From positions 1-53,440 of the forward strand of contig CALWYD010000026.1 in assembly GCA_944385675.1 (NCBI GenBank): a stretch of DNA of 53,440 nucleotides, given 5' to 3'. Source of the DNA: an uncultured Oscillospiraceae bacterium (lineage in GTDB: Bacteria > Bacillota > Clostridia > Oscillospirales > Oscillospiraceae). Positions 23,171 through 31,549 of this stretch are shown here, in pieces. Both the position numbers and the translations under genes were made by a program. The number at the start of each line of letters is the position of its first letter. Within the stretch, counting starts at the first letter, position 1. The notes beneath the pieces are model-generated. The model saw only the letters and a program-made list of their open reading frames with translations. It did no database searches and was not told where the DNA came from.

Positions 23171-25381
23171 ATGAACAGTATGCTCCAAAATCTGGCCCGG
23201 CAGGCGGAAGAGCAGCGGGAAGAGCAGAAGCGGCTTGGCCATGAGAAATTTCTAAAGGGCTGGATTTCCCTGCAGCAGAGCCAGCCGGAACGGTTCCAGA
23301 ATTCCATTACACCTGTCACCTACTCTCCGGGGGAGCGGGTGATTCTTGCCCCTGAGCCGGTTACCCTGCTAGATCAGTTTTACGACATCTCCAACAGCCG
23401 ACAGATGTGTGTGGAGCAGTTTTCCAGGATGGTGGAATCCTTTCCCTCCATCCCTCTGGAACAGCCCCCTGAAAATGGAACTTGGTTTAACACCACTATG
23501 AAGGGGATCAACCTGCACCCCGGACTGTTTAACAACGAGCGCAGCAACCCCCTGCCTGTAACCTTGGGAGACAACGCGGTTCACGGTCTAGTGGTAGGTC
23601 GTACCGGATCCGGTAAATCCGTCTTTCTTAACAACCTGCTGTTCAACATGATGGCTGAGTATCCCCCCTGGGAGCTTGACATTTATCTGGCCGACTTTAA
23701 GAAGGTGGAGCTGAGTCGGTACCTGTCCCAGTTCAAGGCTCCCCATGTGAAGGCCTGTGCCGCCACCAGTGAGATCCGCTATGTTATCTCCCTGGTCCGG
23801 CATCTGGTGGCCTGTATGCAGGGGCGGCAGGATCTCTTTGCCCTGCTGGGCCTTCAAAAGCTGGAGGATTTCCGTAATACTTACCATGTGGTTCTGCCCC
23901 GGGTGATTTTGGTGGTGGATGAGTTCCAGCAGATGTTTACCGAAGCCACCCAGAAGGAGCGGGATACCATTCAGGAGATGCTGATCTCCATTGTGAAACT
24001 GGGCCGTGCCACCGGGTTTCACCTGCTTTTTGCCAGCCAGGAGATGAGCAACACCCTGGGCAGCCAGGCCCTGGTGAACTTTAAGCTGCGTTTTGCCCTG
24101 CCCTGTGAGGGGGAGGTCTCCTCCGCCATTTTGGGAAACCGGGAGGCGGAGAATCTGGAAGTGGGCAACGTGCTGGTAAACGCCTCTGGAACGGGAAACG
24201 CAGAGTACAACCAGCTCTTCAAGGTCCCCTTTATCTCCGACTCGGTTAAGCAGCCGGGTACCCTCTCCTACTTTTATCAATTTCTCAAAGCGCAAGAGGA
24301 GCAGAGCGCTGATTTTCAGTTCCGGGGCAAAAAAGCGGGGAAATTATATCAGGAAGATTATATTGAGGATATTTCTGCCCTGGAATCCGTGCTGGAGCGG
24401 ATCTCCCCCGTGCGCAGAGAACTGACGGAGGGCTCCGGTGCCCAGTTTTTTGATATTCTCACCTTGGGGCCCGCCGTGGTCTATAATGACCGCAGGATTG
24501 ACCTGGAGACGGTGTTCCTCCAGCGGGGCTTCAACCGGAACATTCTTATGCTCTCCCCGGAAAATGACGATATTGCCTACGTCCAGAAGCTGCTGGCCCT
24601 GAACTTCAACACCTCCCCTCAGGCCGGACGGTATGTGCATATTTGCTTTTCCCTCAACCCCATTGTGCAGAGTAAGTACGACATGGCTGAGGAATTGCCC
24701 AATGCCCGCACTTATACGGATGTGGACGAACTCAAGGTCCTGCTGGGCTTTTACCAGGAGCGGGTGGCCGTACAGAAAGCCCTGGCCGGCGCCGCCTCCC
24801 CCTTCCAGTTCTTCCAGTCCTATTACCAACAGATGGGCCGGCTGTTCCAGGCCGACTACACCCCTCAGATCGACTTCCTCCGGGATATCTGCGAGGACTA
24901 CACCGACGATGAGCTGGAGGAGCTGACCTGGACGTTCCGGGACTATGGACCTGAGCTGGAGCGGGTGGCGGCCCTGTTAAAAATCTACCAGGCGTTTAAG
25001 CAGGGGAAGGCCACAAAACAGACGGTCTTTACCCCCGCCGTGGCCTGGCTCAGCGGCCTGGACGCGGCTGACCGCCTGCCCACCGGATTTGCCGCACTGA
25101 TGAAAAACAGCCTGGATGTGAACCTGCTGTGTGTGGTATTTGCTTCGGGAAAGAGCAGCGAGTTGTCCGGTATTATGTCTACTTTTGATTACCGTTTTGC
25201 CAGCGGAAATAACCCCCAGATTTACGATGATCTGGGGATTCCATACACAAACAAGGGCAGAAACTCCATCGTAATTGATTTCCGCATTAAAAGCATGAAT
25301 ACAAACCGTTCCTTCAAAAAGTACAAATATAAGCTGCGGGAGTGTGTGGTTCCCTTTATTGACTTTGACGCGCTGGGGTGA
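23171..25381 (+). CDS. FtsK/SpoIIIE-type ATPase, EssC/EccC-like, one active and one degenerate module
   Basis: 736 residues, no membrane helix. Residues 1-30 are a Gln/Glu-rich helix. The FtsK/SpoIIIE module spans about 110-320: Walker A GRTGSGKS (143-150), DFKKVELSRYL, Walker B VILVVDE (245-251) and GRATGFHLLFASQ (268-280). A second module (440-710) keeps the outline (NRNILMLSPENDD where Walker A would be, and VNLLCVVFASGK) but lacks the Lys and the acidic pair, so it should not hydrolyse ATP. Tandem active-plus-dead modules are typical of type VII secretion EssC/EccC rather than DNA-translocating FtsK, which has membrane helices and a gamma domain. The membrane part may come from the upstream coiled-coil protein. 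It probably powers the operon's machine. Confidence 0.85.
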   Translation: MNSMLQNLARQAEEQREEQKRLGHEKFLKGWISLQQSQPERFQNSITPVTYSPGERVILAPEPVTLLDQFYDISNSRQMCVEQFSRMVESFPSIPLEQPPENGTWFNTTMKGINLHPGLFNNERSNPLPVTLGDNAVHGLVVGRTGSGKSVFLNNLLFNMMAEYPPWELDIYLADFKKVELSRYLSQFKAPHVKACAATSEIRYVISLVRHLVACMQGRQDLFALLGLQKLEDFRNTYHVVLPRVILVVDEFQQMFTEATQKERDTIQEMLISIVKLGRATGFHLLFASQEMSNTLGSQALVNFKLRFALPCEGEVSSAILGNREAENLEVGNVLVNASGTGNAEYNQLFKVPFISDSVKQPGTLSYFYQFLKAQEEQSADFQFRGKKAGKLYQEDYIEDISALESVLERISPVRRELTEGSGAQFFDILTLGPAVVYNDRRIDLETVFLQRGFNRNILMLSPENDDIAYVQKLLALNFNTSPQAGRYVHICFSLNPIVQSKYDMAEELPNARTYTDVDELKVLLGFYQERVAVQKALAGAASPFQFFQSYYQQMGRLFQADYTPQIDFLRDICEDYTDDELEELTWTFRDYGPELERVAALLKIYQAFKQGKATKQTVFTPAVAWLSGLDAADRLPTGFAALMKNSLDVNLLCVVFASGKSSELSGIMSTFDYRFASGNNPQIYDDLGIPYTNKGRNSIVIDFRIKSMNTNRSFKKYKYKLRECVVPFIDFDALG

Positions 25382-25418
25382 CCACACGCGATTCCACAGT
25401 TGAAAGGTGCGTTGCACA

Positions 25419-27965
25419 ATGGCATCTGGTTTTTCTTTTCAAGAGCAGGACGCGGAAAAAATTTATCAAATTTTCAGTTCCCATCTGGAGCAACTCTCCC
25501 AGGCTGCCCGTTGGTTAAGCGATCAGTTAACCGACCAGTGCCAGGCGGCCCAGTATCAGGTTTTGCACAACCTCACCGGCGGCCTGCTGCAGGCCTACCG
25601 TGAGGGGGTTCGAGAGGGGCTTTGCCGACTGTCCACCCAGGACTTGTGCGAGAGTATTATGGCCAATATACGGGGACTGGGGGCCGGGGAGGAGTTTGAG
25701 GGTGGGGTGAGAGCCCTGCTGGATCGCATGTCCGAGCTGTTTGCCCAGCTTCCCACCCTCCCGGAACTGCCCCCTCTGGCCGGAGGCGCGGCCAACATGG
25801 ATCAGGAGCGTTCTGACCAGGTTCAGGCGTTTATTAACCGCTTCCATGACCGGCAGGAGGAGGTTGTGTCCGACTACAAGGCGGCCATTGCCCGGGCGGG
25901 GGAGGAAAACTCCCTGGTGGAGGGCATCTTGGGGCCCCTGGCCGCCGCAGTGACACAGGTGCTGTCTGACTATTCCCAGGCCTGCCAGAAGGCGGCCACT
26001 GAGTTTGGCTTTACCTATGGGCAGCAGTTGGACCGTTTTAAAAACCGGGTTCAGGACGGAGTTCCCTCTGCCCCTCAGAGCAAGGATCAGGGGAGGGCAG
26101 AGGAGGGAAAGCGGGCCATGCCCTCCTTTGATGTGACGCCTGCCGGCGGGCTCTCCGCCCTTGGGGTGGCAGGAGTGGCTGCAGCTGCAGCGGGCAGCGG
26201 GAAAACAGGGGCCCGGGCCAAAAAGGAAAAGCCGGGGGACGGCAGAGTTTCCGGGGCTGAAGAGGCCAAGGATACCGCCTCTGCCCAGGAGGTTCAGAGT
26301 GACAATACGGCCCAGGCCTCTGGGCAGGACGTTTCCACAGGCAGTGCAGTCCAGCCTTACGCCCAGCCTGACGAACAGGCCGGCGGTCAGGCGGATACGA
26401 AGAAACGGTCTACCAGTACCAAGTACAATAAGGAGCTTCTGCGCTATGCGGAGAAGATGCTGAAATCTCCCCAGGACTACGGAGTATTCCGGGATATGAC
26501 CAAGTTTATCGGAAGGACACTGGACTCCTCTCCCACCTTTCCTGAGGATCTGAGCCTGTTTTTGATGGGAATCTATGAGGAGTATTTCAGCACCCTGGGC
26601 GCCTGTCTCCAGGGGCGATCTGTCAGTTGGGACAGCGATGCCGACACCGTATGCCGTCACATTGCGGTGGAGGAGAACGGGGATTATTTTGCTTCTCCCG
26701 ACCAGAAGGCGCAGTTTGAGGCGGGGTACCGCTCGAATTTCCAGAGCTACGCCCTGGTGGCGGAACAGACCGCCAACATGCTGCAGTCCGGGGCAAACCC
26801 AGATGCGGTGTACCGGAACTTCTATGTGTTGGAATTCCTGATTTCGGACAATGGGCTATATCCCATCGCCAGTTCCAACTTTGTCAATCTCTATAGTGGG
26901 GAGAGCGTTAATTGGGCAACGCGTATCTTTGGGTTTTTGGGAGAGGAGATTCCAGAGGCCGCAAAGGAGGAGACCGAGCGCCTGCAAAGCCAGGAGCCGG
27001 AGACATGTAAGCAACTTACAGAAATCTCTGATCAGATCCATACCCTGTGTGACGACCACATGGAGGAGATCCAGGCGATAGCCCAGACCATGCCTCAAAC
27101 AGGGACGCAGAGTCTGCCTAGGACTCCTTCCGGAGGAAAAAATTCGTCTGCCGGTCAGCGGCGGGGCGGCGGACAGACGGGGAACGCCGCCTCCCAGTCC
27201 CAGGTAGATCAGATCATCAATGCCCGTTTGAGGGACTTCTGTGAGGGAGGCTATCGCATTCTGAAGGAAGAGATCAAGGGCAGAGAAGAGGCGGTAAATA
27301 AGTGGGCAAGCGGCTACCAGAGGTTTAGTGCGGCAGTTGCGCTGTTTTCCTCCGCTTTGACAATAGTGGGCCTGTGCACAGGGAATTTTGTCGCCCTGGG
27401 GGCTGGAGCGGCCCAGACCTTTTTGCAGAGCGCATCCGATATTTCCACCAAGGGAGTACGGTCAGGAGTCACCATCGCGGATAGTCTGACAAAATTTACG
27501 TTCTTTAAGCAGAGCCTGGGTGCGTCCCTGACCAATATCTTTATGAAGAGCGCAAATAAGGGCTCCTTCTATTCCCAAATTGCCGACGAGACCGTCCTGC
27601 TGCTGAGATGTGGGAAAAAGGTTAACCCCTCCAGTTTCCCGCCCTTGCTTGATTGGATGGAAAAGAATAAAACTGCCCCGGATCTGATGTATGTGGAAGC
27701 TGCGTTTACCTCAGCCTATATTTTTGAGGATATCAATTACCGGATTTACATATCCAATCAAGCCGCGGCGGAGCAGCAATATGCAAAAACAGTCTGGGCT
27801 TCTATCCACATGGAGTTGTTCCGGCGGAACCTGGGATTTTTGGGGATATCCGAGTTCCGCAGCAAGGAAGTGATGGAGGAGATCGGGGAAGGAATGAAGA
27901 GATTCTATCAGATTCCCAGAATTAACAGGCATATCAAGTTGGATAAGCGTGTCTATCGCATCTAG
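25419..27965 (+). CDS. Large modular helical protein with hydrophobic hairpin, possible effector or substrate
   Basis: 848 residues, last gene of the operon. Residues 1-210: helical domain related to the 240-residue protein. About 211-334: Ala/Gln/Ser/Asp-rich flexible linker. About 335-550: helical domain (ELLRYAEKMLKSPQDYGVF, LSLFLMGIYEEYFSTLGACL). About 554-594: second Gly/Ser/Gln-rich linker. About 635-675: hydrophobic hairpin (FSAAVALFSSALTIVGLCTG, FVALGAGAAQTFL) that could enter a membrane, then a helical C-terminus ending basic (INRHIKLDKRVYRI). The family is unknown. Shared N-terminus, flexible linkers and a hydrophobic core hint at a secreted pore-forming effector, but nothing proves it. 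Start ATG 25419 is supported by the MASGF/MAKGF match; GTG 25407 lacks an RBS. Confidence 0.65.
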   Translation: MASGFSFQEQDAEKIYQIFSSHLEQLSQAARWLSDQLTDQCQAAQYQVLHNLTGGLLQAYREGVREGLCRLSTQDLCESIMANIRGLGAGEEFEGGVRALLDRMSELFAQLPTLPELPPLAGGAANMDQERSDQVQAFINRFHDRQEEVVSDYKAAIARAGEENSLVEGILGPLAAAVTQVLSDYSQACQKAATEFGFTYGQQLDRFKNRVQDGVPSAPQSKDQGRAEEGKRAMPSFDVTPAGGLSALGVAGVAAAAAGSGKTGARAKKEKPGDGRVSGAEEAKDTASAQEVQSDNTAQASGQDVSTGSAVQPYAQPDEQAGGQADTKKRSTSTKYNKELLRYAEKMLKSPQDYGVFRDMTKFIGRTLDSSPTFPEDLSLFLMGIYEEYFSTLGACLQGRSVSWDSDADTVCRHIAVEENGDYFASPDQKAQFEAGYRSNFQSYALVAEQTANMLQSGANPDAVYRNFYVLEFLISDNGLYPIASSNFVNLYSGESVNWATRIFGFLGEEIPEAAKEETERLQSQEPETCKQLTEISDQIHTLCDDHMEEIQAIAQTMPQTGTQSLPRTPSGGKNSSAGQRRGGGQTGNAASQSQVDQIINARLRDFCEGGYRILKEEIKGREEAVNKWASGYQRFSAAVALFSSALTIVGLCTGNFVALGAGAAQTFLQSASDISTKGVRSGVTIADSLTKFTFFKQSLGASLTNIFMKSANKGSFYSQIADETVLLLRCGKKVNPSSFPPLLDWMEKNKTAPDLMYVEAAFTSAYIFEDINYRIYISNQAAAEQQYAKTVWASIHMELFRRNLGFLGISEFRSKEVMEEIGEGMKRFYQIPRINRHIKLDKRVYRI

Positions 27966-28092
27966 GAACCGGAAGAGACGGGGACTTGGAAAAAGACAGC
28001 CTACCGGGGCTGTCTGGACAGAAAAAATCCGTTCTGCCGGAACAGAAGAAGAAACAAGGGAAACCCAGAAAGGATATTCCTGTTATCCAAAA

Positions 28093-28128
28093 CAAAAAGC
28101 CAGACTGCATCGGCAGTCTGGCTTTTTG
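28093..28128. terminator. Bidirectional terminator ending the FtsK-type operon and the rubrerythrin operon
   Basis: Perfect 16-bp stem CAAAAAGCCAGACTGC (28093-28108) / GCAGTCTGGCTTTTTG (28113-28128), loop ATCG, with A- and T-runs for both converging transcripts. Confidence 0.95.
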
Positions 28129-28150
28129 TGCACCGGAGTTAGGAGGGGGA

Positions 28151-29341
28151 TTAATAATTATCGCAGGTAATCTCAAAGAAGCTCTGAGCATACTGGCAGG
28201 TAGGGCAGACCTGGGGGGCAGAGGTGCCCACTACAATGTGCCCGCAGTTGCGGCACTCCCACACCTTGACCTCGCTCTTTTCAAATACTTGTGCGGTCTC
28301 CACATTCCGAAGAAGCGCGCGGTAGCGCTCCTCATGGCGCTTTTCAATGGCGGCAACCAGCCGGAACTTGGCCGCCAGCTGGGGGAAACCTTCCTCCTCG
28401 GCCGTTTTGGCAAAGCCGTCATACATATCGGTCCATTCGTAGTTTTCACCCTGGGCGGCATGGAGCAGGTTTTCTGCCGTATTTCCAATACCGTTGAGTT
28501 CCTCAAACCACATCTTTGCGTGGGCCTTCTCATTTTCCGCCGTCTTCAAGAACAGGGCCGCAATCTGTTCATACCCCTCTCTTTGGGCGATGGAAGAGAA
28601 GTAGGTATATTTATTCCGTGCCTGGGATTCTCCAGCGAAGGCGGCCTGCAGGTTCTTTTCCGTCTGGGTCCCGGCATATGGGTTGTCCTTCTTTTCCGGA
28701 GCGGGTTCTATTTTTTCAAAGGAAGAGGCAGGCTGTTTGCACACCGGGCAAGTGAATCCTTCCGGCAAAGTTTCTCCCTCATAAATGTATCCGCAGACTT
28801 TGCATCTCCATTTGGCCATAGCTTTTCCGTCTCCTTTCAGTTCAGGCTCGTTGCAGGGAATACGTTCCAGCAGCTCCTTTGCCGCCTCCACGGGGAAATC
28901 AGGGGAGGGGGGATTGTCCACCCAGCTTCGCAGCAGCTGGTGGGCATTGGCACTCTGGGGAAGCATATAACCGGCCTCCCGGAGCAGATCCTCATTGACC
29001 AGCCGCACTGATTTTTGAACGGCGCTCAGCAGACGGGAGAGTCCGGGGGCCTCTGTCTGCTCCGCCAGCTGGTGGGCCATACGCTCCTGAGAAGCCTTGC
29101 TTCCCGCCAGGTTGTTGGCAGACGCCACCACGGTGTCCCCTTTCTTTTGCTGAGGAGGATACTGGGTGGGTATCATGGAGATAGCTCCACTGGGACAGGC
29201 ATCGGCACACACGCCGCAGCCAATACATTTTTGGGTGTCAATTATACTGTTCTCTGTGTCGGTAGCCCCTGTGGGACAAACGTACAGACAGAGGCAGTCC
29301 TTGGTACACAAGCGCAAATTTCGTACAGCAAGGCGTTTCAT
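28151..29341 (-). CDS. Ferredoxin-rubredoxin-rubrerythrin fusion protein
   Basis: 396 residues. Residues 10-60: two [4Fe-4S] sites, an irregular [12 protein letters not shown] and a regular [12 protein letters not shown]. 60-170: helical linker. 175-215: rubredoxin ([21 protein letters not shown]). 225-350: rubrerythrin di-iron four-helix bundle with [21 protein letters not shown] and [10 protein letters not shown] supplying Glu/His ligands. 360-396: second rubredoxin-like site (ECRNCGH, CPTC). Rubrerythrins reduce hydrogen peroxide in anaerobes; the ferredoxin part would feed electrons in one chain. The portion from Met175 on is a complete reverse-type rubrerythrin, and an AAAGGAG lies 11 bases before that ATG (28819), so a separate shorter product is possible. 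Three bases follow the upstream gene. Confidence 0.9.
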   Translation of the reverse strand: MKRLAVRNLRLCTKDCLCLYVCPTGATDTENSIIDTQKCIGCGVCADACPSGAISMIPTQYPPQQKKGDTVVASANNLAGSKASQERMAHQLAEQTEAPGLSRLLSAVQKSVRLVNEDLLREAGYMLPQSANAHQLLRSWVDNPPSPDFPVEAAKELLERIPCNEPELKGDGKAMAKWRCKVCGYIYEGETLPEGFTCPVCKQPASSFEKIEPAPEKKDNPYAGTQTEKNLQAAFAGESQARNKYTYFSSIAQREGYEQIAALFLKTAENEKAHAKMWFEELNGIGNTAENLLHAAQGENYEWTDMYDGFAKTAEEEGFPQLAAKFRLVAAIEKRHEERYRALLRNVETAQVFEKSEVKVWECRNCGHIVVGTSAPQVCPTCQYAQSFFEITCDNY

Positions 29342-29344
29342 TGC

Positions 29345-29980
29345 TCAATGCCTCCCTTCCACTTGTTCAAATTTCCATGCGGGGACTTTGCACACCGGGC
29401 AGAGCTGTGGAGGGGCGTCTCCCACATAGACAAAGCCGCAGACGGTGCACACCCACACCTGGGTATCCTTCAGGAAGGCCTCTCCTTCTCTGCGATAGCG
29501 GCTGAGCAGGGAATCCAGGATACGAGTCACCTTTTCACCCCAGGCACAGATGCGCAGCGTACCCCGGTCGAAATCCATCTCTGCGGCGGAGCGCAGTGTG
29601 GGGTACCCCTGGCGCAGATCCTGCTGGATTAGTTCAATCAGCTGCTCCAGGCTGCCGTCAGGGACAGGGGGAGCGGAGGCAGCGAAAAAGTCGGCCAACT
29701 CCCGGAATAGGGCCGCCTCCCGATCCTGATACTGTTTTTCGCAGCCCCGGGCAAGATTGGAACATACCGCCGACAGCTCACCGGCTGACAACTGCTTCAT
29801 CTCATCTTTTGGAATGACGGCTGCCGCAGGCTTGGCGGGCTTTTGTGCCGCCTGGGAAAAGGCGCTCTTGTCGGCACCGCACAGCGGGCAGACCCAGCTG
29901 TCAGGTAACGATTGAAATGGGGTGCCCTCCTTCTCCTCGTCATAGACATATCCGCAAATGCTGCATACCCATTTGCTCAC
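29345..29980 (-). CDS. Double-rubredoxin electron-transfer protein
   Basis: 211 residues. N-terminal rubredoxin (residues 3-45, [27 protein letters not shown]), a helical middle without the Glu/His set needed for a di-iron site, and a C-terminal rubrerythrin-type rubredoxin (about 172-205, [22 protein letters not shown]). It likely carries single electrons to the adjacent rubrerythrin or to superoxide/peroxide defence. The middle may be a rubrerythrin bundle that lost its iron centre. The start is GTG 29980 with AGGAGG seven bases upstream; the ATG at 30016 lacks one. It lies between the PerR-type gene and the fusion gene, in the same direction, so all three may form one oxidative-stress operon. 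Confidence 0.85.
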   Translation of the reverse strand: MSKWVCSICGYVYDEEKEGTPFQSLPDSWVCPLCGADKSAFSQAAQKPAKPAAAVIPKDEMKQLSAGELSAVCSNLARGCEKQYQDREAALFRELADFFAASAPPVPDGSLEQLIELIQQDLRQGYPTLRSAAEMDFDRGTLRICAWGEKVTRILDSLLSRYRREGEAFLKDTQVWVCTVCGFVYVGDAPPQLCPVCKVPAWKFEQVEGRH

Positions 29981-30074
29981 ATTCAGTCCTCCTTTCCGGC
30001 TGTTTGTATGTATCATGATATCTTGGTACCCCTTGTGGGGCTACACATAAGAAATAAAGGCAGAGAGCTGAAAG

Positions 30075-30464
30075 TCAAGGCTCTGTTAAGGCTTCAGCCT
30101 GCCGTTTGCTCTGACACTCCTGGCACAGGTATACAAGCTTCAGGTCGTAGGACAAAATTGGCATTCCCACCTTTTGTTCCAGCAGCTGCGTCAGATCATC
30201 TAAATTGACATCCACTAATTTACCGCACTCCTTGCATACCAGGTGATCGTGCCGCCGGGTGCAGTCATATCGGTCGGGCATGCCCTCTACTGATATTTTG
30301 CGGATGCGGCCGGCTTCCCAAAGTCGGTTGAGATTGTTATATACCGTGGCTAACGCAACCCTTGGACAGATCCGTCGAAGGGCCTCAAATATCTGTTCCG
30401 CCGTCATATGGCTGCGGGAAGTCTCTACCAGTCTTAAAATTTCTTTGGAATATTTTGTCATCAT
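30075..30464 (-). CDS. perR: Fur family regulator, probably PerR (peroxide stress)
   Basis: 129 residues, Fur superfamily. Winged helix in 1-80 (MTAEQIFEALRRICPRVALATVYNNLNRL), and the structural zinc site of two CxxC pairs, Cys77/Cys80 (LVCKEC) and Cys114/Cys117 (YLCQEC). Genomic context of rubredoxin and rubrerythrin genes, and a Per-box-like palindrome just upstream, favour PerR over Fur or Zur. PerR senses peroxide by iron-catalysed histidine oxidation. The start ATG 30464 is the first of two adjacent ATGs with no strong RBS. The subfamily is inferred; the Fur family is certain. Confidence 0.85.
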   Translation of the reverse strand: MMTKYSKEILRLVETSRSHMTAEQIFEALRRICPRVALATVYNNLNRLWEAGRIRKISVEGMPDRYDCTRRHDHLVCKECGKLVDVNLDDLTQLLEQKVGMPILSYDLKLVYLCQECQSKRQAEALTEP

Positions 30465-30480
30465 TATACAACAGCCCAAA

Positions 30481-30495
30481 ATAGAATAATTCTAA
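30481..30495. promoter_or_regulatory. Per-box-like operator upstream of perR
   Basis: ATAGAAT-A-ATTCTAA, a 7-1-7 palindrome matching the PerR box TTATAAT-N-ATTATAA except for the two inner G/C changes and one end base. A weak promoter (minus strand TTGATT, 18-bp spacer, TAATAA) lies beside it, consistent with autoregulation. Confidence 0.6.
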
Positions 30496-30552
30496 TTCTT
30501 ATTATGAACATTTATAGAAAAAAATCAAGGGAAAATCAGGAAAAACTTTTTG

Positions 30553-30590
30553 AGCCCCCCTGGGGAAAGAGAGGCGTTGAGACGGGGGCT
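30553..30590 (-). terminator. Probable terminator of the dehydratase-lyase operon
   Basis: AGCCCCC (30553-30559) pairs with GGGGGCT (30584-30590) around a large loop; on the minus strand Ts follow only a few bases later. Moderate quality. Confidence 0.45.
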
Positions 30591-30630
30591 GAATTAGGAT
30601 AGTCCCTGTCTGTTGTTTGTATACTAAAGT

Positions 30631-31506
30631 TTACTGAGAAAAAGATTTTTCCAACGCGCGGATTTCTTCCAGGTGAAGGATTTCATTTCCTGTGGTAAAA
30701 TTCAGCATTTCTCCCCAGTGCTTTTGGGTGGATTCCTCTTCCCTCAATGTCTTAAGAAGCTCCTGCATAGCTGTAGAGACACGCATAAACAAGGAGGCAG
30801 GATGAATGACAAACTTGAATCCCAACTCAGCCAGCTCCTGATTGGACAGGGGAGGTGTAACTCCCCCCTCCACAAAAATGGACATCAGCCAGGGGCACTT
30901 AACCTCGCTGGTAATGCGGGCCATCATCTCCTTGGAAGTGGGAGCTTCAATGTAAACCATGTCCGCTCCGGCCTCATAAAAGGCGTTGGCCCGATCAATT
31001 GCCTCCTCGATACCATAGACGGCGACTGCGTCTGTTCTGGCAATGATAACAAAATCGGGGTCATCCTTGTCCCGGGCATAGGCGGCGGCCCGAATTTTGG
31101 CCACGGCATCCGCTTTGGAAATCAGCTCTTTTCCCTTCATAAAGCCGCAGCGCTTTGGCATTACCTGATCCTCCAGCTGGATGGCTGCGGCGCCGGCCTG
31201 GATATAGCTTTCCACCGTGCGGATGACCTGCAGCGGTCCGCCATAGCCGTTGTCCCCATCGGCTACCAAGGGGATGTTGATGGCGCCGGAGATATGGCGG
31301 ACTGCATCAACCATCTCGGTCTGTGTCAGGTACCCGATGTCGGGTTTTCCGATTAGGCTGTGAGTGACGCAGCCGCCGGACATGTAGGCCACGGGAAAGC
31401 CCGCCTGTTCAATGAGAAGAGCAGACAGGGCGTCGTAAGCGCCGGGGGCGCGGACAATTTTTTGACTTTTAAATATTTCCCGCAGTAATTTGCCTTTACT
31501 TACCAT
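30631..31506 (-). CDS. Isocitrate lyase / PEP mutase family C-C lyase
   Basis: 291-residue (beta/alpha)8 enzyme of the ICL/PEP mutase superfamily. Visible motifs are YMSGGCV (41-47), metal-binding DGDNGYG (83-89), QLEDQ (110-114) and the catalytic-cysteine loop PKRCGF (Cys120), close to KRCGH of 2-methylisocitrate lyase. Members cleave a substituted malate or citrate into pyruvate or glyoxylate plus an acid: methylisocitrate, dimethylmalate or oxaloacetate are known substrates. The gene follows an aconitase-type dehydratase pair and a dicarboxylate-type carrier. That combination matches the last steps of nicotinate fermentation (dimethylmaleate dehydratase DmdAB and dimethylmalate lyase Dml), or a methylcitrate-like route. 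RBS AAAGGAG. The substrate is inferred. Confidence 0.88.
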   Translation of the reverse strand: MVSKGKLLREIFKSQKIVRAPGAYDALSALLIEQAGFPVAYMSGGCVTHSLIGKPDIGYLTQTEMVDAVRHISGAINIPLVADGDNGYGGPLQVIRTVESYIQAGAAAIQLEDQVMPKRCGFMKGKELISKADAVAKIRAAAYARDKDDPDFVIIARTDAVAVYGIEEAIDRANAFYEAGADMVYIEAPTSKEMMARITSEVKCPWLMSIFVEGGVTPPLSNQELAELGFKFVIHPASLFMRVSTAMQELLKTLREEESTQKHWGEMLNFTTGNEILHLEEIRALEKSFSQ

Positions 31507-31549
31507 ATGTTAATAGCTCCTTTCAATACAATATTGGACACGGGTCAGG

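Noticed and set aside
23171-25381. DNA translocase FtsK/SpoIIIE or a conjugation coupling protein
   Set aside because: No N-terminal membrane helices, no gamma winged-helix end, no relaxase or mating-pair genes nearby, and a degenerate second module instead.
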